A stretch of DNA of 64,000 bases from Talaromyces rugulosus (GCF_013368755.1 NC_049562.1:1798001-1862000); one strand, 5' to 3'; positions 32,498 to 45,408 are shown, counted from the stretch's first letter. Notes: a model not told the origin generated them from the letters alone. Translations and numbers: made by a program.

Positions 32498-34586
32498 ATG
32501 GCTGACACCACGTTCATATGTGCCAACTGGGGCCCCGAGCAAACGACTTGCAAAAAGGAAGGTAGATACACATGCAAAAATTGCTCACTCGTCATTGTAA
32601 AATTATCCTTTCACAGCTACGTTATTTATAAATGGTCTACCTTAACAAACTATGGTTACAGTACTGCGGTCCAACATGCCAAAAGTCGCACTGGTCTCGC
32701 CACAAGATCGACTGTAAGTCGATGCTGGGAAAGGAATCCTGGAAGCCGGCCTGGATTCTCGAAAACAGAAACGCGGATTTTATTGGACCTGGCATCGGAA
32801 CGATGTTTGGAGCAAAGAAGTACCTTTGGGGTAATATCCCTGCTTTTGATATCCTCAAACTGGGATCAAATGAAGGAGAGAAATATGCTGGGGATCTTCG
32901 CCTCTTGTTTGCAGGTACGTTTTTTATGCTTGTCAAGTCTGGTGGATATTTAGGGCTGAAACGTCTTTTATCAATAGCCTCGGGAGACATTCGCCATGTT
33001 ATCAAGACGGTCGCCCTCGTTCCGAGCAGCTACGACCACTCTCTCGAAGTTACAATAAATGACAAAGATTTTGACATTGTGGCTCGCAATATCATTTTGC
33101 TTCTTGTTGCACTAGTAGTTGAGAAACCAGACGAGGCTGTCGATTGCATAATTCACCTCTGGTACTCAGCTCTCGTGCGCCAAGCAGATATTGACATTCT
33201 TCAAGATCGTATTCGACCCCTGATCGAAGATATCTGTGAAAAAGTCAAAAACAAGTCACCTGATCACCTCCTCGCAAAGACATGGAAATTTGGGCGTCGC
33301 TCGCTAAGACTTGTTCTTGAGCAATCCTCGTGGAATCGCCTTTTGAATCTTTTCAAGAAACCAGCCATAACAGCCGAGCAGGCGAATAGAATTCGCCTAG
33401 AAAACACCCTAGCTCCTTCGAGGAGGGACTATCGCGATCGATACATGAACTGCATTTCACCTATTCAACGGGTTTCTTTTAACAAGTTTCGCCAAGATGG
33501 CCTATTGCTTCCCTTTGGATTCTCACGTCAAGATTTCAGGGAGCCAAACCCGTGAGTCTAGCGGAACACAACAATTTTAAAAGTGGCACTGACAGAGAGT
33601 AGGACATTTTTCCAGGTGGGTGATACCTGGCCGATGAAGGACGACGCAGATCCCCTTCACGGATGGTCTTTAGAAGAGGTTTCAAATACATCAAGCGGAG
33701 CTGCAACTGCAGACACCTACGGCAAGCTATTTTATTACCTTCGCGGATTACTTTACGCCTTTTTGGATCGGATCTCTGGTTTAAACGTCTCGTTCAAACT
33801 TTTTCAGCTCGACGTTTCTTCCCTTCCTGATCATCTCGACAAGGAGTCTTTCAGCCGAATCGATGTAAGTGACTACTAACGTTTTATTGACGCACACTCC
33901 TCGGGAATTTACACCGTTTGCCTTCTTCTAAAAAAGCAGGAACCCCATCCCTTCTACAAGTCTCCATTTCAACGTTGAACTCAGGTAGCGACCACTAATA
34001 GCCATAAGCAGGTGTCAAACATTTCGGATCGGGCCTGGTTGGGGATTCGCCATACACTATATTTTATGCTTCCCTTGCTCCAGACTCCTTTACAGAACCC
34101 ACATGCCACCTTAATAACCCTCTTTATGAACGCTGTTGAAGAGACCTTGACCGACAAAGATAGAATGCAGGGCTTGACCCCACACAGCCGAGAAACGAAA
34201 GATCTATTCCAGTATCTCGGAGCAAGTCCTGAAAACAAACCCGACGTTATCAAACTTATAGTTGGTCGAGATCTTGTCACGAAGTATGACCACATTTTTG
34301 ACAGGTAAGTATAGTCTGATGAAGAAGTTTTTTTTCCTAGTCGTTAGTGCTAATAAAATAAATATTAAATAGATACGTGAAGGACTTGCAGTTCTATCAT
34401 GTCGGTGAAGTTTTGGGCGCAATGATGAAAGAAAAGCACACTATCATTGAGAAATGGCCCTATAGGTTAAAACTCCGGCCTGGTCAGCCAGGAGCCCAAG
34501 ACGAGTTTGACCGCTGCATGATGATAGGTGTTTCAGGCAAGGAGCGCTACATAGAGTGGAAGAAAATCCACCAGGGCTATCTGTAA
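32498..34586 (+). CDS. MYND zinc finger / DUF4470-type protein
   Basis: This is a fungal protein of unknown role with an N-terminal MYND zinc finger and a DUF4470-like region. Six exons join in phase: 32498-32596, 32662-32914, 32978-33551, 33603-33864, 34012-34304 and 34373-34586, giving 564 residues. The finger spans intron 1: CANWGPEQTTCKKEGRYTCK and NCSLVI, then YCGPTCQKSHWSRHKIDCK, with the Cys/His ligands in MYND order. The next segment (FGAKKYLWGNIPAFDILKLG and GDLRLLFAASGDIRHVIKTV) has the hallmarks of DUF4470. MYND fingers usually mediate protein contacts. The fourth intron is unusually long (147 nt). A partial copy of the last exon lies 2.5 kb upstream, so the locus was once duplicated. 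Confidence 0.88.
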
Positions 34587-35032
34587 TTTTATTACATTTT
34601 ATAGGGTTTCTTAAATCATAACTAATATTGATATCACATGATAAGACGGAAAGTGAAGTCGCGATAAGATAATATCAGACGTTGTCCCGGCTTGGCGGCG
34701 ACAGATAAATCATAACATGCCGTTGACTCGCTCAACTCCGCCGTCTACTTCTCTACTGCTCACGATTTTGCGGGATATACAGTTTCATTATCCCTGAATA
34801 ATAACCCAAAAGGATATTTTGTCTTGTCCGCTCATCATTTGTTTCAGGCTGTTTTTGCGCTAGCTGGTGTTTGTCCGCTGCGCCACCAACTTGATCACCA
34901 ATTTTTTGGCTCTTCAATACCGATAAGAATCTAGTTTTGGACTTCAGCAGAAAGCCATTCCTTTTGTACCAGAAGCATTTAGCCCAATACTTTTGTCTTG
35001 AAACCCATTATTTAGACGTCACAACCAGCAAA
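34587..35032. other. Intergenic, MYND gene 3' flank and APQ12 promoter
   Basis: The first 100 bases are AT-rich. The rest is a typical promoter and leader. No gene or repeat is seen. Confidence 0.6.
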
Positions 35033-35588
35033 ATGGCGTACTTGCAAGGTAGGCACGAGCTGTTCTATCCTCCAGGAAGTTTTCCAAAGAGCTAACAAAT
35101 AACAAATCACAGAGACCATCCTCCCCTACGTTCGCGACTACTCCAGCACCATCGTGCGCAAGACCTTTACTTCGGCCCTCCCACACACGACAATCGACAA
35201 GCTATCCGACATGCGCTCCGACTTTGTCGAGCCGTACATAATCCGACCGCTAGCGAGCCTAATCGCCTTCTCCACGACAGATATGATGTCCTTTTTCATC
35301 ATGGTCATCACACTGTACCTGTCGCTGCGCATACTCGATTATGCGCGGCGGGTTGTGGTATTTTGGGTCATGCTGGTGTTTCGGCTGGCCTTTTGGGCGA
35401 GCGTCATCGGACTCGGGTTTTACGTGTACAATGTCGGTGCGACTAGGGCTGTGGCTGAGGCTGGCTGGTTCTTTGGACTTGTGCAAGGGTTTATCGAAGA
35501 TTTTATGGATAGGGCCGAGAGCACCAGGCGAATGGGCAATGCGGCTGCTGGTGGTTCGACCGGGTACGGTGAACAAGCGGCGTGGTAG
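35033..35588 (+). CDS. APQ12: APQ12-family nuclear envelope/ER membrane protein
   Basis: Apq12 is an ER/nuclear-envelope protein that supports nuclear pore assembly and mRNA export through membrane lipid homeostasis. Exon 1 is only 16 nt (35033-35048, encoding MAYLQ plus one base) and joins in phase to 35113-35588, giving 163 residues. Two adjacent transmembrane helices are visible: MMSFFIMVITLYLSLRILDY and, after a short Arg-containing turn, VFWVMLVFRLAFWASVIGLG. The C-terminal tail (GFIEDFMDRAESTRR) is amphipathic and polar. The tandem TM hairpin and the size fit the family. The 16-nt first exon is supported by the ATG context (caaaATGGCG) and by phase. Confidence 0.8.
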
Positions 35589-35995
35589 GAGGAAGAGAAG
35601 AAGAAAAAAAGGGGGCGTTTACATTGAAGAGTTGATTGACTACGCGTAACGATTCATATGTTATCGGGATTTTATTTAAGCATGATCTATCTCATTAGAT
35701 GATAGCGTTATTCACTGCATGCAGCAAGTTTCTTGATAGCGAATGCCATTTGGTTGTTTCACTTTCTCAAGATGTGGTATAAACGTAGTATAACACTGTA
35801 TATATCGATTCCCAAGATCATTGCTTGGGGTCGACGCGATTTTTTGGCAGAGCGGGGGGCTCTTAAATGGATCTGACCGCATTCTGTGTTGCGGCTATCA
35901 GCCTCTATTCCGAGGTCTTTTGACTCTGTAAATCCCTGCCAAGTTCAACTGTATGCAAGCGCAGTCGTATTTAAAGATCCGCATTTACCACACGT
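35589..35995. other. Intergenic between convergent APQ12 and GPN3
   Basis: Mixed 3' flanks with AT-rich stretches. No gene or structured repeat is seen. Confidence 0.6.
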
Positions 35996-36904
35996 TCAAA
36001 TATCTTTATCCTCCCAGTCCACGTCTTGAGCGTCATTTGGCTCGCGCGGCTCCTGGGCTTCGTGGAATTGGATTGCGTCGTCAATATGGCTCAGGATTGC
36101 ACCAACGCTGTCGTCATCCTGTGCGTCGAGCTGGAGAAAAGACACCATGCTGAAGTCGTCAATCAGCTGGCCAACGGCTTTGTTTAGCCGGTTGAACGAG
36201 CCGCCGCTCATCAGCGCATCTTTCGATAGCGGGTCCTTTTCGGGATCTTCTTCAAATTCTCGTCTTTGTTCGTCTTCTTCTTCCTGGCTGGGGTCATCGT
36301 GGAGCAGCTGTACATCGACATTGGCGAACCTCTTCAGCTGGCGGCGACCGACCATGTCCTTGACCTGGTCCATTTTGCTGAGGATGTTGATGTGCGGCAT
36401 CTCCAACAGGATCATGGCGGACATGGCACTCAAGGTGCCGGAAAAGAACTTGGCCTTGTCGATGACAAAGGTGCTTTCGAGAAGGTATGTGGCGCACATG
36501 GAGATGTTCAGCGGGCCTTGGCGGCTGAGGAAGTTGGTCAGTGTTGGGAGGAGCGGGATATGCGTGTACAGCTCGATCTGGCCGGGCATGTCGAAGATGA
36601 TCAGGAAGTCGTCGCTGAGAGGCTCCAGGGCCTCGGTGAGAAAATCGAGGTTCTGCATGAGGAACTCGAAGCAGTAGATGAGCCCGCCGTTGGGGCCCAG
36701 CTCCAGCTCTTCCATGGCATCCTCGAGGGTGATCAGCTCGCGGATGTCGAGATCGGGCTCATACTGGAAGGTCTCGGCGGCCGGATCCAGGTTGACGTAG
36801 AAGCAGCTTCGGCGCGTGTTCTGCAGATGCTGGATGATGGCGTTGCAAAAGGTCGTCTTGCCCGCGCCGGCCGGGCCCATCACCAAAACGCCAAATTTTG
36901 ACAT
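35996..36904 (-). CDS. GPN3: GPN-loop GTPase 3
   Basis: A small GTPase that, with GPN1/Npa3, supports RNA polymerase II assembly and nuclear import. It is a single exon of 302 residues from the ATG at 36902-36904. G1 is GPAGAGKTT, the G3 region is FDMPGQIELYTH, and the family-defining Gly-Pro-Asn loop is in ELGPNGGLIYCFEFLM. The guanine-specificity region is NILSKMDQVKD. The C-terminal part includes an acidic insert (DPSQEEEDEQRREFEEDPEK) between KRFANVDVQLL and KAVGQLIDDFSMVSFLQLD, and a conserved end (DDAIQFHEAQEPREP). The overall length and the FLMQNLDFL segment place it in GPN3 rather than GPN1 or GPN2. It is divergent from the SAM synthetase gene. Confidence 0.95.
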   Translation of the reverse strand: MSKFGVLVMGPAGAGKTTFCNAIIQHLQNTRRSCFYVNLDPAAETFQYEPDLDIRELITLEDAMEELELGPNGGLIYCFEFLMQNLDFLTEALEPLSDDFLIIFDMPGQIELYTHIPLLPTLTNFLSRQGPLNISMCATYLLESTFVIDKAKFFSGTLSAMSAMILLEMPHINILSKMDQVKDMVGRRQLKRFANVDVQLLHDDPSQEEEDEQRREFEEDPEKDPLSKDALMSGGSFNRLNKAVGQLIDDFSMVSFLQLDAQDDDSVGAILSHIDDAIQFHEAQEPREPNDAQDVDWEDKDI

Positions 36905-37484
36905 GGTTGCTCAGCGAGTGGGAGCAGATGTGGGGCGTGGGGTCAGGTCAGATCACCGGTCACCACGACGAGAAAAGGGCCGATTCATGGGAAGTCAAGT
37001 TAATCCAGCAGGCCTGGTTGTTGGTGGGAGAGGCGGCGGGGAGGAAAAAAAAAGGTATGAAATTATTGCCCCAAGACGGTTAGTCACGGGACAGAGGCCC
37101 GTCGTGACTGCTCTCTCCTGCCCAATAGAGACAGCACTCTTAGAGCCAAGCATACTGGATTGAACCGACAGGCAGACAAGAGAAGCCCTCCATAATAATA
37201 ATAACAGCAACAATAACAACCATATCAACGGGCGAGACGCAGCGCAGCGCAGCAGCAGTGCGGGGCATCGGCCGGAGACCAGAGTGGATGGCGCCATATC
37301 TTCGGACTCCGTGCTCGGAGAGATAAAATCCCAGCCCAGGCATCCCCCACCAGTTTTTTCCCATCTCCATTATTTATTATCTTCCCCCCTTTCCCCATCT
37401 CCGTTAATCATAAACATTCAATCGATCAATCAACCATTAAATCTCTCTTCTTCTTCTCCCATATTCTTGCACACCACAGTCACA
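36905..37484. promoter_or_regulatory. Bidirectional promoter of GPN3 and SAM synthetase
   Basis: 580 bp lie between the start codons. The SAM synthetase side shows a gagataaaatcc stretch near 37319 and a long pyrimidine-rich leader (37380-37460) typical of highly expressed fungal genes. No further sites can be supported. Confidence 0.5.
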
Positions 37485-38878
37485 ATGCCCGCCACCAACG
37501 GTACTTCGTCGGGGACTTTCCTCTTCACCTCCGAGTCGGTCGGTGAGGGTCACCCTGACAAGATGGCGTGAGTATTGGACTCTGGCTGCGCTTGAAAAGA
37601 CTCCCAGACTGATCAATTTCACAGTGACCAGATTTCCGATGCCGTTCTCGACGCCTGCTTGGCCGAGGACCCCCTCTCCAAGGTAAGAAGTGCCACCACG
37701 TCGCCCCTCGCACTCGTGTTAACCAGCGCTCCCGGTATAGGTTGCCTGCGAAACCGCAACCAAGACTGGTAAGTAACCATGGCAGTTGGTTCTCTGTAAT
37801 GTCCGCGTTTCTCACATCCCCTCCTAGGTATGGTCATGGTCTTCGGCGAGATCACCACCAAGGCCCGTCTGGACTACCAGAAGATTATCCGTGATGCCGT
37901 CAAGGACATTGGATACGACGACTCCGAGAAGGGCTTCGACTACAAGACCTGCAATGTCCTGGTCGCCATTGAGCAGCAGTCCCCAGATATTGCCCAGGGT
38001 CTGCACTACGACGAGGCCCTCGAGAAGCTCGGTGCCGGTGACCAGGGTATCATGTTCGGCTATGCCACCGACGAGACCCCTGAGCTCCTCCCTCTCACTC
38101 TCCTGCTTTCCCACAAGCTTAACCGCGCCCTGAAGGACGGCCGTCTTGATGGAACCCTCCCCTGGGTCCGTCCCGATACCAAGACCCAGGTTACCATCGA
38201 GTATGCCCACGACAACGGTGCCGTCAAGCCCCTGCGTGTCGACACCGTCGTCATCTCTGCCCAGCACAGCCCCGACGTCACCACTGAGACTGTCCGCAAG
38301 GAGCTCCTCGAGAAGGTCATCAAGAAGACCATCCCCGCCAACCTCTTGGACGACAAGACCGTCTTCCACCTCCAGCCCTCGGGTCTCTTCATCATCGGTG
38401 GTCCCCAGGGTGACGCCGGTCTGACCGGACGTAAGATCATCGTCGACACCTACGTAAGTTCCCTTCCTAGAAGGCGCTGAATACCGTTGCTAATCAAGAC
38501 TAGGGTGGTTGGGGTGCTCACGGTGGTGGTGCTTTCTCCGGAAAGGACTACTCCAAGGTCGACCGATCGGCCGCCTACGTTGCTCGCTGGATCGCCAAGT
38601 CTCTCGTCAACGCCAAGCTGGCTCGCCGTGCTCTTGTCCAGCTGTCGTACGCCATTGGTGTCGCTGAGCCCCTCTCCATCTTCGTCGAGACCTACGGCAC
38701 CTCCGACAAGACCTCGGACGAGCTGGTCCAGATCATCAAGGCCAACTTCGACCTCCGCCCCGGTGTGATTGTGCGCGAGCTCGACCTTGCGAAGCCCATC
38801 TACTTCCAGACCGCCAAGAACGGCCACTTCACCAACCAAGACTTCTCGTGGGAGAAGCCCAAGACCCTCACCCTCTAA
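37485..38878 (+). CDS. S-adenosylmethionine synthetase
   Basis: This enzyme makes S-adenosylmethionine from methionine and ATP, the methyl donor for the cell. Five exons join in phase: 37485-37567, 37625-37682, 37741-37768, 37828-38453 and 38504-38878, giving 389 residues, the normal size. Signature motifs are [20 protein letters not shown] near the start, [31 protein letters not shown], and the glycine-rich [20 protein letters not shown] with the catalytic Lys/Asp cluster. It ends [12 protein letters not shown]. Introns cluster in the first 340 bases, one exon being only 28 nt. Codon use is strongly C-ending (GTC, ATC, AAG), consistent with high expression. Yeast homologues are SAM1/SAM2. 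Confidence 0.97.
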
Positions 38879-39425
38879 GCACTGGCTTAATGAATATTTT
38901 TTCGTGATGATCTGACGACACGCTTTGTTTTCAACAACTCAAAGCACATTTTTGTAATAGATATAAAAAAAGCTCTTATATTGTTTCCCACTTGATTATC
39001 GAATGCGGGTCGGCGGCGAAAATTCAACATGTGATACCACTTCATCATTGGCATATGGAAGAACGGCGTTTTTTTTTGAGGAGCAGAAGTCTCAACATTT
39101 TTGCTTCGACTTCTGATTTAGAAGATTTACTAGCTAATACACATTGTGTACGTGATTTTTTTATTGATATTTTGTAAATGTACAAACTTTTAGAATGTAC
39201 GCAATAGTGAAGTAGTAAATAAGCGGGGAAGTCAGCCGGGCCGAAGTGTGACGCGCCGTAGTGCATACTGACTGCAACGCGCGACGCATTTGACCCGGGA
39301 AACGACACTGACTGACGCATACACACACACACACACACACACCACGCCGACAAGCCCATTACAAGTGAATGCTTTTATTTCCCACGCCGCGCAAGCTCAC
39401 AATGCCCCATCTGATGTCGCGTTAA
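38879..39425. other. Intergenic, SAM synthetase 3' flank and SLD3 promoter
   Basis: The first half is AT-rich 3' flank. The second half carries a CA microsatellite (39321-39342) and several ACGCG-like cores at about 39251, 39277 and 39416. These resemble degenerate MCB elements ahead of SLD3, weaker than those at ORC1. Confidence 0.45.
39321..39342 (+). repeat. (AC)n microsatellite
   Basis: About eleven AC units lie 85-105 bp upstream of the SLD3 start codon. Confidence 0.9.
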
Positions 39426-42246
39426 ATGGCTTCACGGGGGTTTTCAGGCGTTCTCGAATCGACGAGTCTGACCTCACTGAATGCAATCCATGGCATCCCC
39501 GCGCAGCCCAGAAAACGCAAAATCTCCCAGGTTGACGTTGATGAGCCGGCGGATACAATAATATCCATCAAGGTTTGTTATTCCGCTGTCAGCTGTTTTG
39601 CTTTCTTTCTCAACTAAGAGGGCAAAAAGGGCCATGCGTCGTCGCTATCGGACAACGAGTTCAACCTAGCACCAATCGAGCTCCTCCCACGCTCCGAATT
39701 GCCCTTTACATGGCTCGACTCAACGACGGCGGTACAGTCGGGGAATATATTTATTAGCAACAATGAGCTTCTGGAGCACTTCTTTTCTGGTGCTGGTAGC
39801 GAAGAACCGCTCGTGTTGGCGGTCCGGCTTGCTTCGAGCGGCGCGCTTTACGTGGTCGAACAGATCAAGAAGCGCATATATGCGCTGACAAAGCTACAGT
39901 CTCATATAGATGAGGGCGAAGTTCGAGTTACCGCGAAGAGATCTCGGTTTTGGAACTCGGTTGCACGTCCGGCGAAAGGAGCTGCAGACTGGAGGGAGGC
40001 GGCAAAGGTGCAAGATCCTGGCGACGACAACCACGGTGCATTCTTGAAGAAGACGAAGCTGGATGTCGTTGTCTCGTTTGCAAATACCACTAGTCATGCG
40101 AATGTGCAGAGCCAGGAACCTGCACAGCCGGCGGATGATCATTTGTTTGTTTCCGAGTTACAAGCATATGTTCACGCGCCACCAGAAGACAATGTTCCCC
40201 TGCAATTTCCCGAGGGTGAAGTAGCGCCTTCTGCTGAAGCTATCCTAGACAACTTGAGGTTGCAGTATCTAGAGGCGCTTTATATCTCCAAGGTTTGTCA
40301 TCAAGATTTAAGCATCGCAGGGATTTTTTTTATCTAACTACGTTGTGTAGACCTCGGTTGCATACTTTGCCAAAGGGCCCTTGACCAGAAGCCGCAATAC
40401 ATTTCAAAATTCAACTCCGGAAGGCAGTGGCTCTTCCGATCTTTTGGCCTTTTACAAAGAGTCTATTCTTCCCGTAAAAAAGATGGATACAAAGTACCGA
40501 GAGGGCCTGCCTACGATTCTTCAAAATATAGTCCTCGTGCTCTCGGAGGACGAACGCCCGAAGAAACGCAAGAATAGAAAGAAGAAACTGGGCAAAAACG
40601 GGCTGTACCCGGGAGAGGACGAGTTTATCAAAAAGTGCTGGAGATCTCGGCAGCTGGCAGAACGAGGAGGACAGCAAGCAGAGCTGACCAAGGAGGAAGA
40701 AATCAAACGACATGTGTCTGAATTGCGGCTCCGGGAGACGCAGCTTCAGATCCTGCTTATTCTGGAAGCTATTTTCCTGAAGAATACAACAAGCCAGGAT
40801 GCCAACGCAACGGATGAAAACACCTCCGGGGCGAAACGGACCAAAAAGGGAGAAGACTTGAATGTGCTTCTTGAGCTCCTGCTGGATCGACTGTGTATCT
40901 GGCACGCTGTAAGCGCAGCAGAGAGTGTAATGGCCGAATCCATCGGAGACACGGCCGACAATCATCTGTCCGGGAAAAAAATTGAAAGCGACGCTCTACG
41001 GGATTTCTGCAACGAGGTCATTATTCCATTCTATGCTTCGCGTCTACCGGAGCAATGCAAGGCTATCAAGAAAAAGCTAGGCGGCGCCACTGAGCGATCT
41101 CCCTCACGCCCGACTCCAGAGTCCAAAAACTCTTCCTCCAAAACACGACAGACCGAAGCAACCGATAAACGAACACAGGCACTAAAGCCACCACGCCGGA
41201 CGCTACAGAGAGTACTGACCGACGAACAAGCCGCCGCGTCTCAGCGAACGCGGCACCCATCGCTAATGCGGTCCAGCACGACTCCTGCACTGCAAGAAAC
41301 CAAAGCCGAGTCACTGGAGCCGTCGCTACCGTCACTGGGTAACAGCGTCCGCGGCGGTATCCAGGCAGCTCGACGGGTCGACAAACGAGAAATCGACCTC
41401 AACGCCGTCGCCAAACAACACGAAACCAAAATCAAGAAAATGGGCATGCTGATGGAGCAAAAGAAGGAGCTGGATGCCGCCATCAGCGCATTGCGGAAAC
41501 CCAACCGCGAACTCGTCGCAAACGAACTTGCCGACCAAGCCGAGAAGCGAACGACGACGACAAGCGCACGAAAACCAAAGAACCCTGTTCGCAACCCGTA
41601 CGGACAAGGCGTGCAGGTCATGGCCACGCCGAAAGCGTCGAGGAAAAGGGACGTCAACAACAACGCGACAGCCCTTCTTGCGCCTCCGCGAGGACTATCG
41701 CGCCGCTCTAGCGGGAAAGACCTGGGGACATCTCCGGCACTAGGTAGCGACATCTCTTTGGTTCCTCAGTCAAGTGCCGTGCGCTCTACAGTATCGAGGT
41801 CTGTGGATAATAGACGCGAGGTCAACGCGATAGACGAGACTCCATCTCGAGGAACTTCCAAACTATCAGACCCGCTGGGTAGCATGGGCGATATGACACC
41901 AAACACTACACAATACTCGAGGACGCTTTTCAAAGTCCCTACTCTCCCGCCAGCACCTACAACTACGCCAGCAGTAGCAACACAGTCAATCGATGACCAA
42001 GACCACGAAATATCAACCCCCGTGCCCATGCGCAAGTCTACGAACATGATTTACAGCAACGACGCGATCCACGAAACCCCGCCCAGATCTGGCAGATTAC
42101 CGGCTCCCATGATGATACCCTCTTCTCTAGCTCTTGTTGATACCCCGGTCAAGCGAGCAGTGGCTCGCCGAGAGATTGTCCAAAGTACACCTGAGAAATC
42201 TATTTATGAACAGTTGGGCTGGGATGATGATGACCTAGCTTTGTGA
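39426..42246 (+). CDS. SLD3: DNA replication regulator SLD3
   Basis: Sld3 brings Cdc45 to loaded MCM and, once phosphorylated by CDK, binds Dpb11 to fire origins. Exons are 39426-39572, 39621-40292 and 40351-42246, giving about 904 residues. The second acceptor is less certain: only a GAG acceptor at 39620 keeps phase. The conserved Cdc45-binding Sld3 domain covers roughly residues 55-480 (ARPAKGAADWREAAKVQDPG, FAKGPLTRSRNTFQNSTPEG and LLELLLDRLCIWHAVSA). The C-terminal half is disordered and basic with many S/T-P sites, including VQSTPEKSIY near the end. The protein finishes YEQLGWDDDD plus a few residues, a strongly conserved fungal Sld3 tail. The ATG is at MASRGFSGVLE. Confidence 0.87.
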
Positions 42247-44562
42247 TGATTGACGATTTTTTTTTTTTAAAAAAATATATTACATATAAGTGGATGCATA
42301 GACTGGCGTTTATTGTTATTGTTTGATGTTGCATGATTAGATATGCATTCAACTATTATTTACCATGATATATCAATTGAATCATTCCTAGATATGAATA
42401 CCTTGCCTACCTACGTTTCTCTACATGCCAAATAATAACGTTGAATACGAGATATACTTCTTGTATCGCACTAGGCTCTGCCTCTACTCAGCAGATTTTA
42501 CCCATGAGTCAAGGGTAAGTGATTTATTTACCTCTGGACATGGGAAAAAGCGAAAGACAAAAGATTGATCGTATCGCTCGTGTAACCTACGTCTCGTTTA
42601 AACTACTCGTATAAAAGTATCATTTCTCGATCAACCGGCCTGTGTTCCCTGACAAAGCCCAAACTCTAATCAGAACAACAGACGGGCGGCCGCGGCGAGA
42701 TTTGGTCCTATTTCAAATTGTTCATGCACAATGCCGCATGACTTGCACCCCCCAAAAGCCCAAAGGTCAATGTCGCACAAAAGCAGCCAAGCCTCAAGGG
42801 CTTAAAAAAGAAAAAGAAGGCAAGGCTGTTTTGCAACTTGATTGGTGCGCCACTTTTTTAATATTTCACTCCAAGGTATAAACTATAGTCCATCTCTGGC
42901 ATGCCAGGAATATCAACATTGCTGTCAAGAGCGTGTCGACGAATCACATGGCGGGTACCGTATTCATAATGATCAGATGAGCAACTAGATATCGTCCGGC
43001 CAGTTGAGTTAGCGGTGCTCGGTTCTTTGTTCTATTATGCCAGTCTGGACACATTTCGCCCGTGAGATAGGCAATATTCGACACAATGGCTTCCGCATTT
43101 TAACGGTAGCCAACCAGGGACAGGCAGGTGTCTTATCTCATTCCCGGGTCCGCGTGCCGGACGGGAGAGCAACATATCACTAAATTGGGGGAGGCATCTG
43201 ATAGAGGCAGTAATTCCAACACTGAAGTGCATGGGTAGTTGCCATTTATAGCGTCGCAAAACGTAATTACAAAGGCCCTGTTGGTTGGAAGCCTTATGCC
43301 GGATGCTAAGGGCTAGGTTTGCTCTGTGAGAGCGTCCTGAATGGTCGCAATACTCCGATATGGACATTTTCTTTGAGCGCTGTCGCTTCCAGGTAAGTGG
43401 TAAATGCATAAGCTGCCAGGGGCGAATCTCATCACATCTCGCCCCAGCGCCGGCACATTTTTTTTTTAAATGTTTTTGACACATCTAATAGGCAAGTACG
43501 TACCAAAGTGTCTAGGAAAGGTCCGAGAGCCGTCATGAGCGGGAGAAGATAATGCGTCAGATTGAGACAAGATCTGACTGGCAAATAATGAGGAAACCGA
43601 CACTTGTGACCTTTTTTTCTCGGGTATTAATTGTTGAGTACTAGTAGTCTAGACAAACCAGTTAGCAACTCCTCAGGTTGAATTACGGGATCGACAGCGG
43701 AGATGATACGATTCTTTCTAGTAGTAGTAGTACTACTAGTATCTTGCTGGCTCAAGTTCGCCGGAAGCGGGTCTCGGCTGGAAAGCAGCTCGATACCATG
43801 GTTGGAGGAGGGGGAATGGAATGTGTCTTAAAAAGCAGAGTGCATGCTGATTAGCCCGGGGGCCGAGTGCAAGGTCCACCGGGCAGGCTTGATTCAGCGA
43901 TAGTGTGCTGCAAGGTCGACATGAGTCGATCACGAGGGTGGACGTCAAGAGGGCATACGAGGCGTGGATTGGTGGGATGGCGGTGCTTGTCGGACAATCC
44001 GCCGTTCTTGTGTCTCCATACTGGAGGGGATTCTCGCGGTAGGACTGTGCGAGCGAAGGGGATCGCCATGACGGGCCATGATGGTCGACTAGTGAGAGTG
44101 GAAGTGTATCCGGAGGATTCTAGTGATTAAGGTTGGAAGATGAGTTGGAGTTGAGATGGGGAGAGGCAGAACAGCACAGCTGGCAGAACAGGCAGGCGCG
44201 GCAGCGGCAGGAGCGACCGGGCTGAGTCATAATACATCTGCAGCGGCGGTTAATAATGTGTCACGCAAGTAGTCTATCTCGTAACTACTATCAAGTATCC
44301 CGTATCCCAGCAGCTACTTCCCAAACCGGAAATAATGCTGAAGCCTATACGGCGGCTTGCTATTACTGTTATGCTTGCAAATGTGTCATCGTCTTTATAA
44401 AGAGTCCGAGGAATGCACGGCTGGAGGTGAGACAACAGAGGGGTCGCCAGATCTCGTGATGAACCCCGCCTTTTTTCTCCCCATTGCAGCCTGCTGGTAT
44501 TTTACTTGATAAGCAGTCAATTCATTATGCTAAACACGGCTATTCTCGAGTGTTGTTATTGC

Positions 44563-44635
44563 TAATAATAATAATAATAAGCATAATATGATAATAATAA
44601 TGTTATTATTACTGTTACTATTATTACTGTCGTAG
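44563..44635. repeat. ATA/TTA triplet tract with foldback potential
   Basis: ATA-rich triplets (44563-44603) are followed by TTATTATTACTG-type triplets, so the two halves can pair. It lies in a non-coding region. Confidence 0.7.
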
Positions 44636-45378
44636 TACTCAATAACGTTCCATGTAGAGAGAAAGCGCGCCCCAAAAGCGGCTAGCGGATCAGCACAGGC
44701 CAAGGCTTTCCCGGATCGGCCAATGGGCGGCGCTTGATGTGAGCGCCGACTGCGACGTCGCTGTATGTATACCGTATTACTAAACCATGTAATACTAATT
44801 AATGTAACAATCGTTGGTCATGGTTGAAGATTTGACATTATTCTTAGTAGCGTAAAAACCCTCGGATTGTATGCACTAGCGGCGTCGATCCCAGGCAACC
44901 AGCCCGGAATAGGAAAGTCTCCATGTACTGCATCCGCATCTGAAGGCTGAAGAAGTCGCGAAAGCTCACAACCACGCGTACTCGATATCGACCGCGTGGA
45001 GGCGATCTGGTTTTCTTGTTCCCTGTTTCCTGTTTCTTGTCTCCCGCTCTTGGTTTTTGTCCAGCGAGGCACTGACCGAGGGCGCACCACAGCCATTTCC
45101 CCCATTTCCTCCATCTTCGTTATTATTATACTTTGCACTCTATCCCATCTTATCATCAAACTTTGTCGCCGCTCCTTCCGGATCGGCCGGGGCTTACCCA
45201 ATCACGCGGCCGTGGCGCTCCGCCTCCCGTCGCGAGAAGTAAGAAGCAAGAAGCAAGCACGGAAACCGTGGGTGGTTCCTTCCCCCAGTGCCGTGCCCAG
45301 TGCCCCCTCGTTCCTTCCCTTTTCCCCGTCTGTCTCAGTGTCTCGCCAGGAAGGAACGAACGAACAGCCTTGCTCTTT

Positions 45379-45408
45379 CCTGCTCCTGCTCCTGCTCCTG
45401 CTCCTGCC
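45379..45408 (+). repeat. (CCTGCT)n hexamer run
   Basis: Five near-perfect CCTGCT hexamers lie about 690 bp upstream of the RSC7 start codon. Confidence 0.85.

Noticed and set aside
43035..43484. 149-residue minus-strand ORF between SLD3 and RSC7
   Set aside because: No recognisable motif, no promoter or intron context; kept only as part of the intergenic entry.
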